Assembly: GCA_026131555.1 (NCBI GenBank)
Contig: JAMXJH010000005.1
Span: 96,889-160,888 of the forward strand
Source of the DNA: Aerococcaceae bacterium NML190073
Lineage (GTDB): Bacteria > Bacillota > Bacilli > Lactobacillales > Aerococcaceae
Length of the DNA: 64,000 nt
Direction of reading: 5' to 3'
A program made the translations under genes and the position numbers. Positions 1-8,645 of this stretch are shown one piece after another (the stretch's first letter is position 1; every line of letters starts with the position of its first letter). Under the pieces are notes generated by a model. That model was not told the DNA's origin. It worked only from the letters and a program-made list of their open reading frames with translations, and ran no database searches.

Positions 1-1631
1 GCTTTCGTGATGTTGACCGTCAAGTCATTCTCACGATTGTGTTCCCCGACAATCATACCGGCATAAACTTCTGTCCCCGGATTCACAAAAATCGTCCCTC
101 TGTCTTCCAAGTTCATAATACCGTATGTTGTTGCCTGACCATTTTCTAAGGCGACAAGAGTACCATTGCGGCGGCGACCGATACTTGAGTCGACAACCGG
201 CAAGTAATCATCGAAACTGTGGTTCATAATACCGTAACCGCGTGTCAATGTCATAAATTCAGTCGAAAAACCAATCAAGCCACGCGCAGGAATATGGAAC
301 ACTAAGCGAATTTGCCCATTGCCTGACGTAACCATATCCGCCATCTCGGCTTTGCGTTGCCCCAAGGCTTCAATGATTGAACCCATATATTCTTCCGGCG
401 TGTCAATTTGTACGCGCTCAAACGGCTCACATAATTGCCCATTGATTTCTTTCAAAATAACTTTCGGACGTGACACTTGGAATTCAAATCCTTCACGACG
501 CATATTCTCAATTAAGATGGCTAAATGCAACTCACCACGACCTGATACGATGAACGCATCCGGCGAATCCGTCGGTTCAACCAATAAAGAAACGTCTGTT
601 TGTAATTCTTTCATCAAACGGTCTTGCAGATTACGCGCTGTCACATATTTTCCTTCGCGACCCGCAAACGGCGAGTTATTCGTCAAGAAAGTCATCTGCA
701 ATGTCGGCTCATCAATATGCAAAAGCGGTAAAGCTTCCGGCTGGTTCGCATCCGCAACTGTCTCCCCGACAAAAATATCTTCCATCCCTGATAAAGCAAT
801 CAAATCTCCGGCTTTCGCTTCTTGAATTTCAACCCGATTCAAACCGAAGAAACCAAGGATTTTGGTAACGCGGAAGTTCTTGCTTGTACCGTCAATCTTC
901 ATCAATGACACATTGTCGCCGACTTTGATTTTCCCACGGAAAACACGTCCAATACCGATACGACCCACGTATTCGTTGTAATCCAACAACGATACTTGGA
1001 ATTGCAATGGTTCATCGCTATTATCAATCGGTGCCGGTACATGCTCAATCACCGCATCAAAAATTGCATCCATTGACGCTTCTTGATCATCCGGATTATC
1101 TGACATACTAGATGTTCCGTTCAACGCTGACGCATACACAACCGGAAACTCTAATTGGTCGTCATCCGCACCCAATTCAATAAAGAGTTCCAACACTTCA
1201 TCGACCACTTCAGCCGGACGGGCTGACGGTTTATCAATTTTGTTCACCACGACAATTGGTACGAGATGTTGTTCCAATGCTTTTTTCAATACAAAGCGTG
1301 TTTGTGGCATCGTCCCTTCATACGCATCAACAACGAGGATAACGCCGTCAACCATCTTCATAATACGCTCTACTTCTCCTCCGAAGTCCGCGTGTCCCGG
1401 TGTATCCAAAATATTGATGCGCGTTCCCTTGTAATCGACGGCTGTGTTTTTCGCCAGAATGGTGATACCACGCTCTCTTTCAATGTCATTGGAGTCCATT
1501 GCGCGTTCATCTAATTTAGCGCGTTCGTCCAATGTGTTGGATTGCTTCAATAATTCATCTACAAGTGTTGTTTTTCCGTGGTCAACGTGCGCAATAATCG
1601 CAATGTTACGGATATCGTTTCTTTTATTCAT
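1..1631 (-). CDS. typA: Ribosome-associated GTPase TypA/BipA (partial, C-terminus beyond window)
   Basis: Translation factor-like GTPase that binds the 70S ribosome and supports 50S assembly and stress growth. The protein starts MNKRNDIRNIAIIAHVDHGK, which holds the P-loop of EF-G/LepA/BipA GTPases. It continues with a RERGITI switch motif, DTPGHADFGGEV (G3) and NKIDKP (G4), then the EF-G-like beta-barrel and domain V regions, including GRGELHLAILIENMRREG. About 543 codons are present; the family is usually a little over 600 residues, so roughly 70 C-terminal residues lie left of the window. The ATG at 1631 follows TTAGGAGAAC and overlaps the end of suhB by 8 nt, so the two genes are translationally coupled. 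The order yktA, suhB, typA is like that of B. subtilis. Identity is secure. Confidence 0.96.
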   Translation of the reverse strand, partial: MNKRNDIRNIAIIAHVDHGKTTLVDELLKQSNTLDERAKLDERAMDSNDIERERGITILAKNTAVDYKGTRINILDTPGHADFGGEVERIMKMVDGVILVVDAYEGTMPQTRFVLKKALEQHLVPIVVVNKIDKPSARPAEVVDEVLELFIELGADDDQLEFPVVYASALNGTSSMSDNPDDQEASMDAIFDAVIEHVPAPIDNSDEPLQFQVSLLDYNEYVGRIGIGRVFRGKIKVGDNVSLMKIDGTSKNFRVTKILGFFGLNRVEIQEAKAGDLIALSGMEDIFVGETVADANQPEALPLLHIDEPTLQMTFLTNNSPFAGREGKYVTARNLQDRLMKELQTDVSLLVEPTDSPDAFIVSGRGELHLAILIENMRREGFEFQVSRPKVILKEINGQLCEPFERVQIDTPEEYMGSIIEALGQRKAEMADMVTSGNGQIRLVFHIPARGLIGFSTEFMTLTRGYGIMNHSFDDYLPVVDSSIGRRRNGTLVALENGQATTYGIMNLEDRGTIFVNPGTEVYAGMIVGEHNRENDLTVNITK

Positions 1632-2418
1632 CTAGTTCTCCTAACTCGTTTTCTTTCAAGACGTCCATGACCTCTTCGTACACATTCGGGTGACAGAAGA
1701 TAAATGGTTCTTTTCGCAAAATAGACAGTGGACTGCCGTCCGGTTGTGACACTTTCAAGCCGAGGGCAACACCGATTGCGTAGCCGGCCGCATAATCCCA
1801 AGGACGCAACCCGAAGGATAAGTAAACACTTGCTTGCCCACGCAATACTTCAATCATTTCCAATGCGGCAGAGCCATGTGCTCTCACACCTAATACGGCT
1901 CGCATTAAACGCTGACATTGATTGACATTCGTGGCAAACATTACGACGTTCCCGATTGCTAAGCTGTCTGACAGCGACATGATTGGGGCGAGCGACATTT
2001 TGTGTCCGTTATGATAAGCGCCGTCGCCGACGATACCGTAGTACAAATCACGCTTCATCACATCATAAATGTACCCGGCAACCGGCTTGCCATCTTCAAA
2101 CAAACCAATCATAATGCCGAAATTATTTTTCTGCTTAACGAAATTCAAGGTGCCGTCAATCGGGTCAATAACCCAAATCATGCCTTTCGTGTCTGTAACA
2201 GGCTCGCCGATGCCTTCTTCACCAATCACGCGATGTTCCGGATAATGTTCACGAATTTTCGTCACAAAAAAACGTTCCGTTGCCTTATCCATTTCCGTCA
2301 CTAAATCGTTCGCGCCTGTTTTTTGATTCACTTCAAGGTCTTTTGATAGTGATTGTCTTAAATTCTCAGCGGCAATTTCCAACCAGACAAGAATTCGATG
2401 ATGCAGTTGGTAATCCAT
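1624..2418 (-). CDS. suhB: Inositol-phosphatase family protein (SuhB/YktC type)
   Basis: Mg2+-dependent phosphatase of the inositol monophosphatase superfamily, 264 residues. All metal-site motifs are present: GEEG near residue 67, the WVIDPIDGT signature near residue 82, and WDYAAG near residue 208. The physiological substrate is not shown by the sequence; family members act on inositol-1-phosphate, and some on NADP or fructose-1,6-bisphosphate. The start is supported by a GGGAGG ribosome binding site just upstream. It lies between yktA and typA and its 3' end overlaps the typA start. Confidence 0.9.
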   Translation of the reverse strand: MDYQLHHRILVWLEIAAENLRQSLSKDLEVNQKTGANDLVTEMDKATERFFVTKIREHYPEHRVIGEEGIGEPVTDTKGMIWVIDPIDGTLNFVKQKNNFGIMIGLFEDGKPVAGYIYDVMKRDLYYGIVGDGAYHNGHKMSLAPIMSLSDSLAIGNVVMFATNVNQCQRLMRAVLGVRAHGSAALEMIEVLRGQASVYLSFGLRPWDYAAGYAIGVALGLKVSQPDGSPLSILRKEPFIFCHPNVYEEVMDVLKENELGELDE

Positions 2419-2470
2419 TGCGGTTCCTCCCTCTCCCTATCGTCATTGCAAAAGTTAATGTGTGTCCTCT

Positions 2471-2755
2471 TTATAATTTAATGATTTGTTTGCGTTTAGC
2501 GTTATTGCTTGTTTGCAGTTGCTTCATTTGTGTCACAACGCGGTAAAGTGAGTAACCGCTCGCTTGTGCAAATGATTTGTCGATACGTTTCTCTTCGCCG
2601 ATGCTGGTAACTACTTGCTTAAAGGCTTGATAATATTGCTGAAATTTAGCTAATTCAATCCCTTTCTCGTATGCTGTTTCCACTGCGTTTAACAGATTGA
2701 CGACTGTCACAATTTCTTGCGTTGACCAGCTATCATTCAACGGATATTCATACAT
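2471..2755 (-). CDS. yktA: UPF0223 family protein (YktA-like)
   Basis: Small soluble alpha-helical protein of 94 residues and unknown function. It starts MYEYPLNDSWSTQEIVTVVN and resembles YktA/UPF0223, whose members are about 90 residues long. The ATG at 2755 is chosen because AAGGAGG lies 8 nt upstream; a longer reading frame from 2794 would add 13 residues that do not resemble the family. The C-terminus is strongly basic (KRKQIIKL). It sits directly upstream of suhB, as in Bacillus. The family call is good; a function cannot be given. Confidence 0.85.
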   Translation of the reverse strand: MYEYPLNDSWSTQEIVTVVNLLNAVETAYEKGIELAKFQQYYQAFKQVVTSIGEEKRIDKSFAQASGYSLYRVVTQMKQLQTSNNAKRKQIIKL

Positions 2756-2844
2756 TTGTAAGCCTCCTTCACCTTCATCATTACTACTATACATGATTTC
2801 ATTCCATTTGCAAAAAGATATTTCCCTGTAAGCGGTTCAGGTTG

Positions 2845-4113
2845 CTAATTTTTTTGTTGCTGAAGCATTTTGCGCAATTCATTGAATGCTTCTCGAGCAG
2901 TCCGTTCGCGAATGATATTGCGATTCCCGTTAAATTGGCATTCTTTGACACTGACTTCGCCCTTGTAGTAAACCGCTACAAACACTAGACCAACCGGTTT
3001 AGTGCTACCGTCGTTGGTAGGTCCGGCAATCCCCGTTGTCGCAATCGCCACATCTGTATTAAACCGTTTAGCCGTTCCAACCACCATTTCATGCGCCGTC
3101 TGCTCACTGACCGCCCCGTACCGCTTAAGCGTTGCTTCTTGCACACCTAAGGTTTTCACTTTCGATTCATTCGCATAACAAATAATGCCTTCGATAAAGG
3201 ATTTGGAGATGCCGCTATTTTCAATGAGGAGTGAGGAAATATAGCCTCCCGTAATGGATTCTGCAACAGAGATTGTTAATTCTCGCGCCAATAGTTCCCG
3301 AGCGATTACGCGATGCAGTTCCGTTTGCGAATCGGCAATCGTTTCATCTCCAATTAAATAGATATACTTACCTACCAATTGATTAATTTCGGCAATTTTA
3401 TGATTCACAAGTTCCAAAGCAACTTCCTCACTCGAAGCAGAAGCCGTAATCCGCAAAAGGACTTCGCCTGTTTTGGCATAGAGCGCCAATGTCGGATTCT
3501 TCTGTGTGTCGAGATAATGCTTCAACTTAGTTTCCAACAGCGATTCGCCTATATCGTAGAAACGCACATAGCGTGACACGAAGCATTGATTGCTCAACGA
3601 CTGCAAGTACGGCTTTACTGATTGAATAAACATCGGTTTCATTTCATTCGGCGGACCCGGCAGCAAAATAATTCGCTTGCCATCTTGCTCCAAGGCAACT
3701 CCGGGTGCTGTTCCATTCCGATTCTCAAATAGAAGTGCGCCTTCCGGCACATAAGCGGTTTTGCGATTATTGGCAGTTAGCACATTATTTTTGCGGTATT
3801 TGCGTAAATACGCTTCTATCTTTTGCCATAATGTTTCATTGAAGTAACTTGTTCTCCCGAAATATGCCGCAGCACACTCGCTGGTTATATCATCTTCCGT
3901 AGGTCCTAAGCCACCGGTGACAATGACGGTATCGCTTTTGACGAAAGCATTGTGGAAAGCTTGCAATAAGCGCTCTTTATTATCGCCAACCGTTGTATGT
4001 TTGTACACATTGATTCCGATATGCGCCAACTCGCGCGACAAATAAGTCACATTCGTATTGACAATATCCCCGAGTAACAATTCCGTACCAACCGACATCA
4101 ATTCAACATTCAT
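2845..4113 (-). CDS. cinA: CinA family protein (competence/damage-inducible; NMN deamidase type)
   Basis: Two-domain protein of about 422 residues. The N-terminal half is a molybdopterin-binding-like domain (VELMSVGTELLLGDIVNTN, VTGGLGPTEDD, LPGPPNEM). The C-terminal half is the CinA domain (ISVAESITGGYISSLL, ATTGIAGPTNDG), which in other bacteria has nicotinamide mononucleotide deamidase activity. The N-terminal domain is linked to ADP-ribose pyrophosphatase activity in the family. The ATG at 4113 is preferred: AGGTG lies 6 nt upstream and family members begin at this point; a GTG three codons earlier is possible. cinA is often next to recA in Firmicutes, but here recA is not adjacent. Transcription runs on toward yktA, 90 nt downstream. 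Confidence 0.93.
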   Translation of the reverse strand: MNVELMSVGTELLLGDIVNTNVTYLSRELAHIGINVYKHTTVGDNKERLLQAFHNAFVKSDTVIVTGGLGPTEDDITSECAAAYFGRTSYFNETLWQKIEAYLRKYRKNNVLTANNRKTAYVPEGALLFENRNGTAPGVALEQDGKRIILLPGPPNEMKPMFIQSVKPYLQSLSNQCFVSRYVRFYDIGESLLETKLKHYLDTQKNPTLALYAKTGEVLLRITASASSEEVALELVNHKIAEINQLVGKYIYLIGDETIADSQTELHRVIARELLARELTISVAESITGGYISSLLIENSGISKSFIEGIICYANESKVKTLGVQEATLKRYGAVSEQTAHEMVVGTAKRFNTDVAIATTGIAGPTNDGSTKPVGLVFVAVYYKGEVSVKECQFNGNRNIIRERTAREAFNELRKMLQQQKN

Positions 4114-4183
4114 CTCATTCACCTGCCCTAGTCTAGTTTACTTTTATTTTACTCTATTCAGATAAGAATCGCTATCCCCGCAC

Positions 4184-4228
4184 AAAAAAACTTCCTCACT
4201 TCAGCCGATTGCCGAAATAAGGAAGTTG
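4184..4228 (-). terminator. Rho-independent terminator of the opp operon
   Basis: On the minus strand AACTTCCT and AGGAAGTT form a stem around a loop that itself pairs through CGGC/GCTG-like bases, followed by a run of T. It lies directly downstream of oppC. Confidence 0.8.
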
Positions 4229-4235
4229 ATGTTTT

Positions 4236-5150
4236 CTATCCTAGACGTTGCTTAGCATTGGCAGCACGTTTCAATGCTTGACCAATATAACTGATACACA
4301 AGGTCATGATTAGTACTAATAATGTTGCCGGCAACCATACCCAGATTTTATTTTTGATAACATCCGGTGAAGAAGCCGCTGAAATTAATGTACCTAATGA
4401 CGGTGTTCCTGTCGGTAAACCGAACCCTAAGAAACTCAAACCTGTTTCCAAAGCGATATTACCGGCGAACGCCAAAATTAAGTTGGTCACTAATAGAGAA
4501 CTTAAATTAGGCAGAACACCTAACAGCATAATTTTCCAATCGTATGTTCCCATTGTTTTCGAAGCACTTACGTAGTCTTTAGATGCCTCACTCAATGTTG
4601 CTGTTCTGAATAAACGCGCATTGTACGTCCATCCGAAAGCAGAAATTACCCAAATCAATGTCCAATGGTCATACTTTCTAATAATCGTTGTCAATACGAT
4701 AATGATAACCAATTGCGGCAAAATACGGATAAAGTCTACGATACGCATCATAATATCATCGAAGATACCGCCGTAGTACCCTGACATAATGCCGACTGTA
4801 ATCCCTACGATAGCAGTAATAATCGTAACGCTCCACCCGATAAAGAGTGAATTACGCGCACCGATAACTAATAAGGCAAGAATATCACGTCCGCCATCAT
4901 CTGCTCCCAAGAAATATCCTTCCGTACCGGGAGGTGCATATTTGTTAAAGATACTCATCGGTGTTACTTTAGTTAACGCATCGAAATCTACAAAGAACGG
5001 CGAGAATAGAATGAATGACAGAATAGCCACTAATAAGAATAAGGCGAACAAAGCTCCCTTATCTTTAATAAATTCACGCTTAATCACCTCAAACCCTAAA
5101 GGCGGTAGTGATACTTGTTGTTCTTGCTCTTGAGTTGTTGTATTGCTCAT
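4236..5150 (-). CDS. oppC: Oligopeptide ABC transporter, permease OppC
   Basis: Inner-membrane permease of the peptide ABC importer family (binding-protein-dependent type, DppC/OppC), 304 residues. It has a long cytoplasmic N-terminus with the OppC_N segment (FALFLLVAILSFILFSPF is the first membrane helix). Then comes the permease core with the ATPase-contact EAA loop EASKDYVSASKTMGTYDWKI and further helices. The AGGAGG ribosome binding site lies 10 nt before the ATG. It is the last gene of the operon oppD-oppF-oppB-oppC, with a 21 nt gap after oppB. No peptide-binding lipoprotein gene is in the cluster. Confidence 0.93.
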   Translation of the reverse strand: MSNTTTQEQEQQVSLPPLGFEVIKREFIKDKGALFALFLLVAILSFILFSPFFVDFDALTKVTPMSIFNKYAPPGTEGYFLGADDGGRDILALLVIGARNSLFIGWSVTIITAIVGITVGIMSGYYGGIFDDIMMRIVDFIRILPQLVIIIVLTTIIRKYDHWTLIWVISAFGWTYNARLFRTATLSEASKDYVSASKTMGTYDWKIMLLGVLPNLSSLLVTNLILAFAGNIALETGLSFLGFGLPTGTPSLGTLISAASSPDVIKNKIWVWLPATLLVLIMTLCISYIGQALKRAANAKQRLG

Positions 5151-5171
5151 AGGTCACTTTCCTCCTTTAGT

Positions 5172-6134
5172 TTAACGCATGCGAATTCGTGGATCCACGA
5201 AGACCATGATAATGTCTGATAGTAATGTTCCAAGTAGCGCCATTGTCCCGAATAATAATGTTAATGTAACCATTACCGGGAAATCACGTCCGGTAATTGA
5301 AGTATAGAACAACTGTCCCATTCCCGGATAAACGAAGATTCGTTCCATAATGATTGAACCACTAATTAAGCTGGTAATTTGGTAACCGACAAAGGCTGCA
5401 ATCGGCAAGACCGAATTGCGGAAAATATGGCGACGGTAAACGACTTTTTCCGGTACACCTTTAGCGCGTGCCGTTCTGACATAGTCTTCCGTCTTGGCAT
5501 CGATTACTCCTGAACGCAAGTATTGAATGACACCTGTTGTTCCAAGTAATGCTCCTGTCATCGCCGGCATAATCATATGTTGAATACGTGATAACAAGTA
5601 AGCGAATGTCCCTGGTTGTAGTGTCGGATCAACCGTTCCACGTGTTGGCAACATGCCAGTGTGGTATCCAAAGAACCACAAGAATAGCAAGGCAAGTACG
5701 AATGTCGGGATAGAATAACTAATAAACGTATAGACATTTACAGCCTTGTCCAATTTCGTTCCTTCATAACGTCCTGCAAGAATCCCTAACGGCAAAGCAA
5801 TCGCATAGAGCAAGAAAGTTGTGAATAATGATAACCACACTGTCGGCATAATACGTTGTCCGATAATTTCGGTTACAGGCAACTTATGCTTGAAGCTGCG
5901 TCCGAAATCTCCTTGCAATGCTTTCCAAATCCAATCGATATATTTTTCAACTAAAGGTTTATTCAAACCTAATTTCTCACGTTGAGCAGCAATTTGTTCC
6001 GCTGAGATGTTCGGGTCAATCATTCCCGTTAAGGCATCCCCCGGCATCATTTCAGCTAAGATGAAAATCAAAATACTCAAAATAATGATTTGTGGAATCA
6101 TTAGAAGAGTACGTCTTAATATTGTTTTCCACAT
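5172..6134 (-). CDS. oppB: Oligopeptide ABC transporter, permease OppB
   Basis: Partner permease of OppC, 320 residues. It has an N-terminal membrane helix (LMIPQIIILSILIFILAEMM), the OppB-type periplasmic segment (PGDALTGMIDPNISAEQ) and the EAA-loop region DAKTEDYVRTARAKGVPEK, then GSIIMERIFVYPGMGQLFY, which is characteristic of OppB/DppB. The start lies one base from the oppF stop, with GGGAGCG about 11 nt upstream, so it is translationally coupled to oppF. It acts in the membrane as a heterodimer with OppC. Confidence 0.94.
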   Translation of the reverse strand: MWKTILRRTLLMIPQIIILSILIFILAEMMPGDALTGMIDPNISAEQIAAQREKLGLNKPLVEKYIDWIWKALQGDFGRSFKHKLPVTEIIGQRIMPTVWLSLFTTFLLYAIALPLGILAGRYEGTKLDKAVNVYTFISYSIPTFVLALLFLWFFGYHTGMLPTRGTVDPTLQPGTFAYLLSRIQHMIMPAMTGALLGTTGVIQYLRSGVIDAKTEDYVRTARAKGVPEKVVYRRHIFRNSVLPIAAFVGYQITSLISGSIIMERIFVYPGMGQLFYTSITGRDFPVMVTLTLLFGTMALLGTLLSDIIMVFVDPRIRMR

Positions 6135-6135
6135 A

Positions 6136-7098
6136 TTAAATCACGCTCCCTTTCTCTAAGTTTTCCACGCTTTTCAAACCGACATGGTGCGTTGATGAGA
6201 TAGCTTTCAAATCATAAACGCGACCTTTCTCATCATAATATTGTGAGGCATTCTGTTGATACTCTTTCTCAACACGCAAACGGTTCAATTTGTGCTCATC
6301 ACGATTTTCTGTATCAATTTGTGGAATCGCCGATAATAAACGACGTGTGTAAATATGTTGTGGATTACCGTAAATATCGCTACGTGTTCCGTATTCAGTG
6401 AAACGTCCACGATACATAATAGCTAATTCATCACACATGTGTTTAACGACACCCAAATCGTGCGAAATGAACAGGTAGCTAATCTTAAATTCTTCTTGGA
6501 TGCGTTTCATGAAGTTCAATACTTGCGCTTGAACGGATAAGTCTAAAGCTGAAACCGGCTCGTCGGCAATAATCAATTTCGGATTGATTGCAACGGCGCG
6601 GGCAACCCCGATACGTTGACGTTGTCCACCTGAGAATTCGTGTGGATATTTCAACAAGGCCTCTTCCGTCAAACCTACGATTTCTAATAATTCAATCTTA
6701 CGACGCGTTTCTTCTTCCGGTGTCAAAGACTCAAAGTTACGGATTGGCTCACCCAATACATCCGTAATACGACGTTTCGGGTTGAAACTTGACAACGAAT
6801 CTTGGAAAATCATTTGTACATTGCGGCGGTAATCTGAACGACGGTTACGAATTGACTTCGAAATATCTTCACCTTCATAGTAGATTGTTCCTGATGTAAT
6901 ACGTTCCAAACCAACAATTGACTTACCGATTGTCGACTTACCGGAACCCGACTCGCCTACAAGCCCGTATGTTTTTCCTTCTTCAAAAACCATGCTAACA
7001 TCATCAACAGCGTAAACATGATCCGTCACACGATTGAAGAAACCACTTCTAATCGGATAATGAACCTTCAGGTTCTCAATTCGCATAAATTCTCCCAT
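6136..7098 (-). CDS. oppF: Oligopeptide ABC transporter, ATPase OppF
   Basis: Cytoplasmic ATPase of 320 residues that powers peptide import. It has Walker A GESGSGKST, Q-loop MIFQDSLSSFNPKRR, the signature FSGGQRQRIGVARA, Walker B LIIADEPVSALD and the H-loop ISHDLGVV. The region after the nucleotide-binding core (HIYTRRLLSAIPQID) is the oligopeptide-transporter C-terminal domain. Its ATG shares a base with the oppD stop codon (TAATG), which indicates coupled translation. FNPKRR in the Q-loop segment favours OppF over OppD. Confidence 0.94.
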   Translation of the reverse strand: MGEFMRIENLKVHYPIRSGFFNRVTDHVYAVDDVSMVFEEGKTYGLVGESGSGKSTIGKSIVGLERITSGTIYYEGEDISKSIRNRRSDYRRNVQMIFQDSLSSFNPKRRITDVLGEPIRNFESLTPEEETRRKIELLEIVGLTEEALLKYPHEFSGGQRQRIGVARAVAINPKLIIADEPVSALDLSVQAQVLNFMKRIQEEFKISYLFISHDLGVVKHMCDELAIMYRGRFTEYGTRSDIYGNPQHIYTRRLLSAIPQIDTENRDEHKLNRLRVEKEYQQNASQYYDEKGRVYDLKAISSTHHVGLKSVENLEKGSVI

Positions 7099-8108
7099 TA
7101 GTGTCCCTCCTCTTCAAAATGGAAATGCTCGTGACATGTACAACGCACCCAGTGTCCCGGAGATACTTCATGCAATGAAGGATTCTCTTCATGCGCATCT
7201 TCCGCAATCCATGGAATACGCGGTGCAAAACGGCACCCTTTACGCGGTAATTTCGTTAAAGTCGGCACGCTACCTTGAATCACGTGCAAGTCGCCATACT
7301 CATCTACCAAATCATTTGATTGCGGAATTGAACGCAATAATGAACGAGTATATGGGTGGCGTGGATTTGTAAATAACTCATGTACCGGTGCAATTTCAAC
7401 GAATTGACCCGCATACATCACGGCTACACGGTCAGCTGTTTCCGCTACAACCCCTAAGTCGTGCGTAATCAAGATGATACCTGATTCTGTTTCTTTCTGA
7501 ATATCATTTAATAAGTCAAGAATTTGTGCTTGAATCGTTACGTCCAAAGCAGTTGTCGGCTCATCCGCAATAATAATCGCCGGCTTACAAGCCAAAGCAA
7601 TCGCAATAATTACACGTTGACGCATACCACCGGATAATTCGTGCGGATATTGACGTGCTGTACGTGGCGGGCTTACAATCCCCACTTGCTCCAACAATTC
7701 CAACACGCGCTCATGACGTTGCTCTTTGTTTAATTTCGTATGATAAAAAAGTGCTTCATCAATTTGTTGTTCAATCGTCATCAACGGGTTTAACGCTGCC
7801 AACGGATCTTGGAAAATCATACCGATGTCATTTCCGCGAATATCGTTGTACTGCGTTTCACTAAACTCTACTAAATTCTGGTCTTTGTAGTTGATTTCGC
7901 CTGTAATCTTTGTGTTCAGGCGGTTATGCAACCCTACAATTGCTGTTGCTAATGTACTTTTACCACAACCTGACTCCCCTACGATTGCCAGTTTTTCATT
8001 TTTTGCAAGTGAGAAAGAAACGCCGTCCACCGCATCGAAATAATCATCTTTAATACGGAATCCAACGTGTAAATCTTTCACATCAAGAATTGTCTTCTTA
8101 TTCTCCAT
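7098..8108 (-). CDS. oppD: Oligopeptide ABC transporter, ATPase OppD
   Basis: First gene of the operon, 336 residues. It shows Walker A GESGCGKST, Q-loop FQDPLAALNPLM, signature LSGGMRQRVIIAIAL, Walker B IIIADEPTTALD and the H-loop ITHDLGVVAET. The C-terminal extension carries cysteines (KGCRFAPR, WVRCTCHEH), as in peptide-transporter ATPases that bind an Fe-S cluster or metal; whether it binds one here is not shown. The ribosome binding site is GGGAGG, 7 nt from the ATG. No clear promoter is visible in the short gap behind the acpP terminator. Confidence 0.94.
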   Translation of the reverse strand: MENKKTILDVKDLHVGFRIKDDYFDAVDGVSFSLAKNEKLAIVGESGCGKSTLATAIVGLHNRLNTKITGEINYKDQNLVEFSETQYNDIRGNDIGMIFQDPLAALNPLMTIEQQIDEALFYHTKLNKEQRHERVLELLEQVGIVSPPRTARQYPHELSGGMRQRVIIAIALACKPAIIIADEPTTALDVTIQAQILDLLNDIQKETESGIILITHDLGVVAETADRVAVMYAGQFVEIAPVHELFTNPRHPYTRSLLRSIPQSNDLVDEYGDLHVIQGSVPTLTKLPRKGCRFAPRIPWIAEDAHEENPSLHEVSPGHWVRCTCHEHFHFEEEGH

Positions 8109-8144
8109 AATTGCCTCCCTTTCGTCTATCGCTTACTCTCAATG

Positions 8145-8177
8145 AAAAAAACACTACTTTATCGAATAAGCAGTGTT
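8145..8177 (-). terminator. Rho-independent terminator after acpP
   Basis: On the minus strand AACACTGCTTA and TAAAGTAGTGTT form a long stem with a TTCGA loop and a T7 tail. It lies between acpP and oppD. Confidence 0.88.
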
Positions 8178-8199
8178 CTGACGATGTTTGCTCATTTGT

Positions 8200-8442
8200 T
8201 TATTGAACTAATTGGTCAATGTATTGAACGGCGTCACCGACATTACTAAGTTGCTCAATTTTTTCATCTTCAAATTGAACATTGAATCGGTCTTCTAATT
8301 CCATTACCAATTCAACAACGTCTAAAGAGTCTGCTCCTAAGTCCTCAAAAGTCATTTGTTCAGTTACTTTCTCGCTAGGTACTCCAAAACGGTCAACAAT
8401 CATTCCTTTAACTTGTTCAAATGTTGTTTGTTCAGTTGACAT
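8200..8442 (-). CDS. acpP: Acyl carrier protein
   Basis: Acidic 80-residue carrier of growing acyl chains for fatty acid and phospholipid synthesis. The phosphopantetheine attachment serine is S39 in [17 protein letters not shown]. The ATG at 8442 follows GGAGGTG with good spacing; an upstream extension of 23 codons is not conserved in kind and is not used. It follows plsX, which uses acyl-ACP, but unlike in B. subtilis there are no fabD or fabG genes between them. It has its own promoter (8561-8589) and terminator. Confidence 0.97.
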   Translation of the reverse strand: MSTEQTTFEQVKGMIVDRFGVPSEKVTEQMTFEDLGADSLDVVELVMELEDRFNVQFEDEKIEQLSNVGDAVQYIDQLVQ

Positions 8443-8507
8443 GTCTGCACCTCCGTTCGTTTTTCGAGAGTGGAAGACAAACTGAAGCGCAGTAACGGCT
8501 TGAGTTG

Positions 8508-8531
8508 GCACTCCTCATCCAATGAGGGTGC
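8508..8531 (-). other. Hairpin in the acpP leader
   Basis: GCACCCTCAT and ATGAGGAGTGC pair with one bulged base around a TGG loop. No T run follows, so it is not an ordinary terminator. It lies about 65 nt upstream of the acpP start, inside the predicted 5' leader. Confidence 0.45.
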
Positions 8532-8560
8532 TTGTCCAATACTCTCTATACACTCAAAGT

Positions 8561-8589
8561 ATTTTACACGTTTTTCGTATGAATGTCTA
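8561..8589 (-). promoter_or_regulatory. acpP promoter
   Basis: On the minus strand: -35 TAGACA, 17 nt spacer, -10 TAAAAT. It is 119 nt upstream of the acpP ATG in the plsX-acpP gap. The sequence just after the -10 contains ACTTTGA, a possible half-site for a FabT-like repressor; this last point is weak. Confidence 0.7.
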
Positions 8590-8645
8590 TATTTCTCTAA
8601 AGTTTTTCTGATAAATCGATGAGATTTTTTTGAAATTGGTAAATT

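Noticed and set aside
319..825. 168-codon open frame on the plus strand
   Set aside because: It is antisense to typA, whose reading frame carries all GTPase motifs; no ribosome binding site and no sensible protein.
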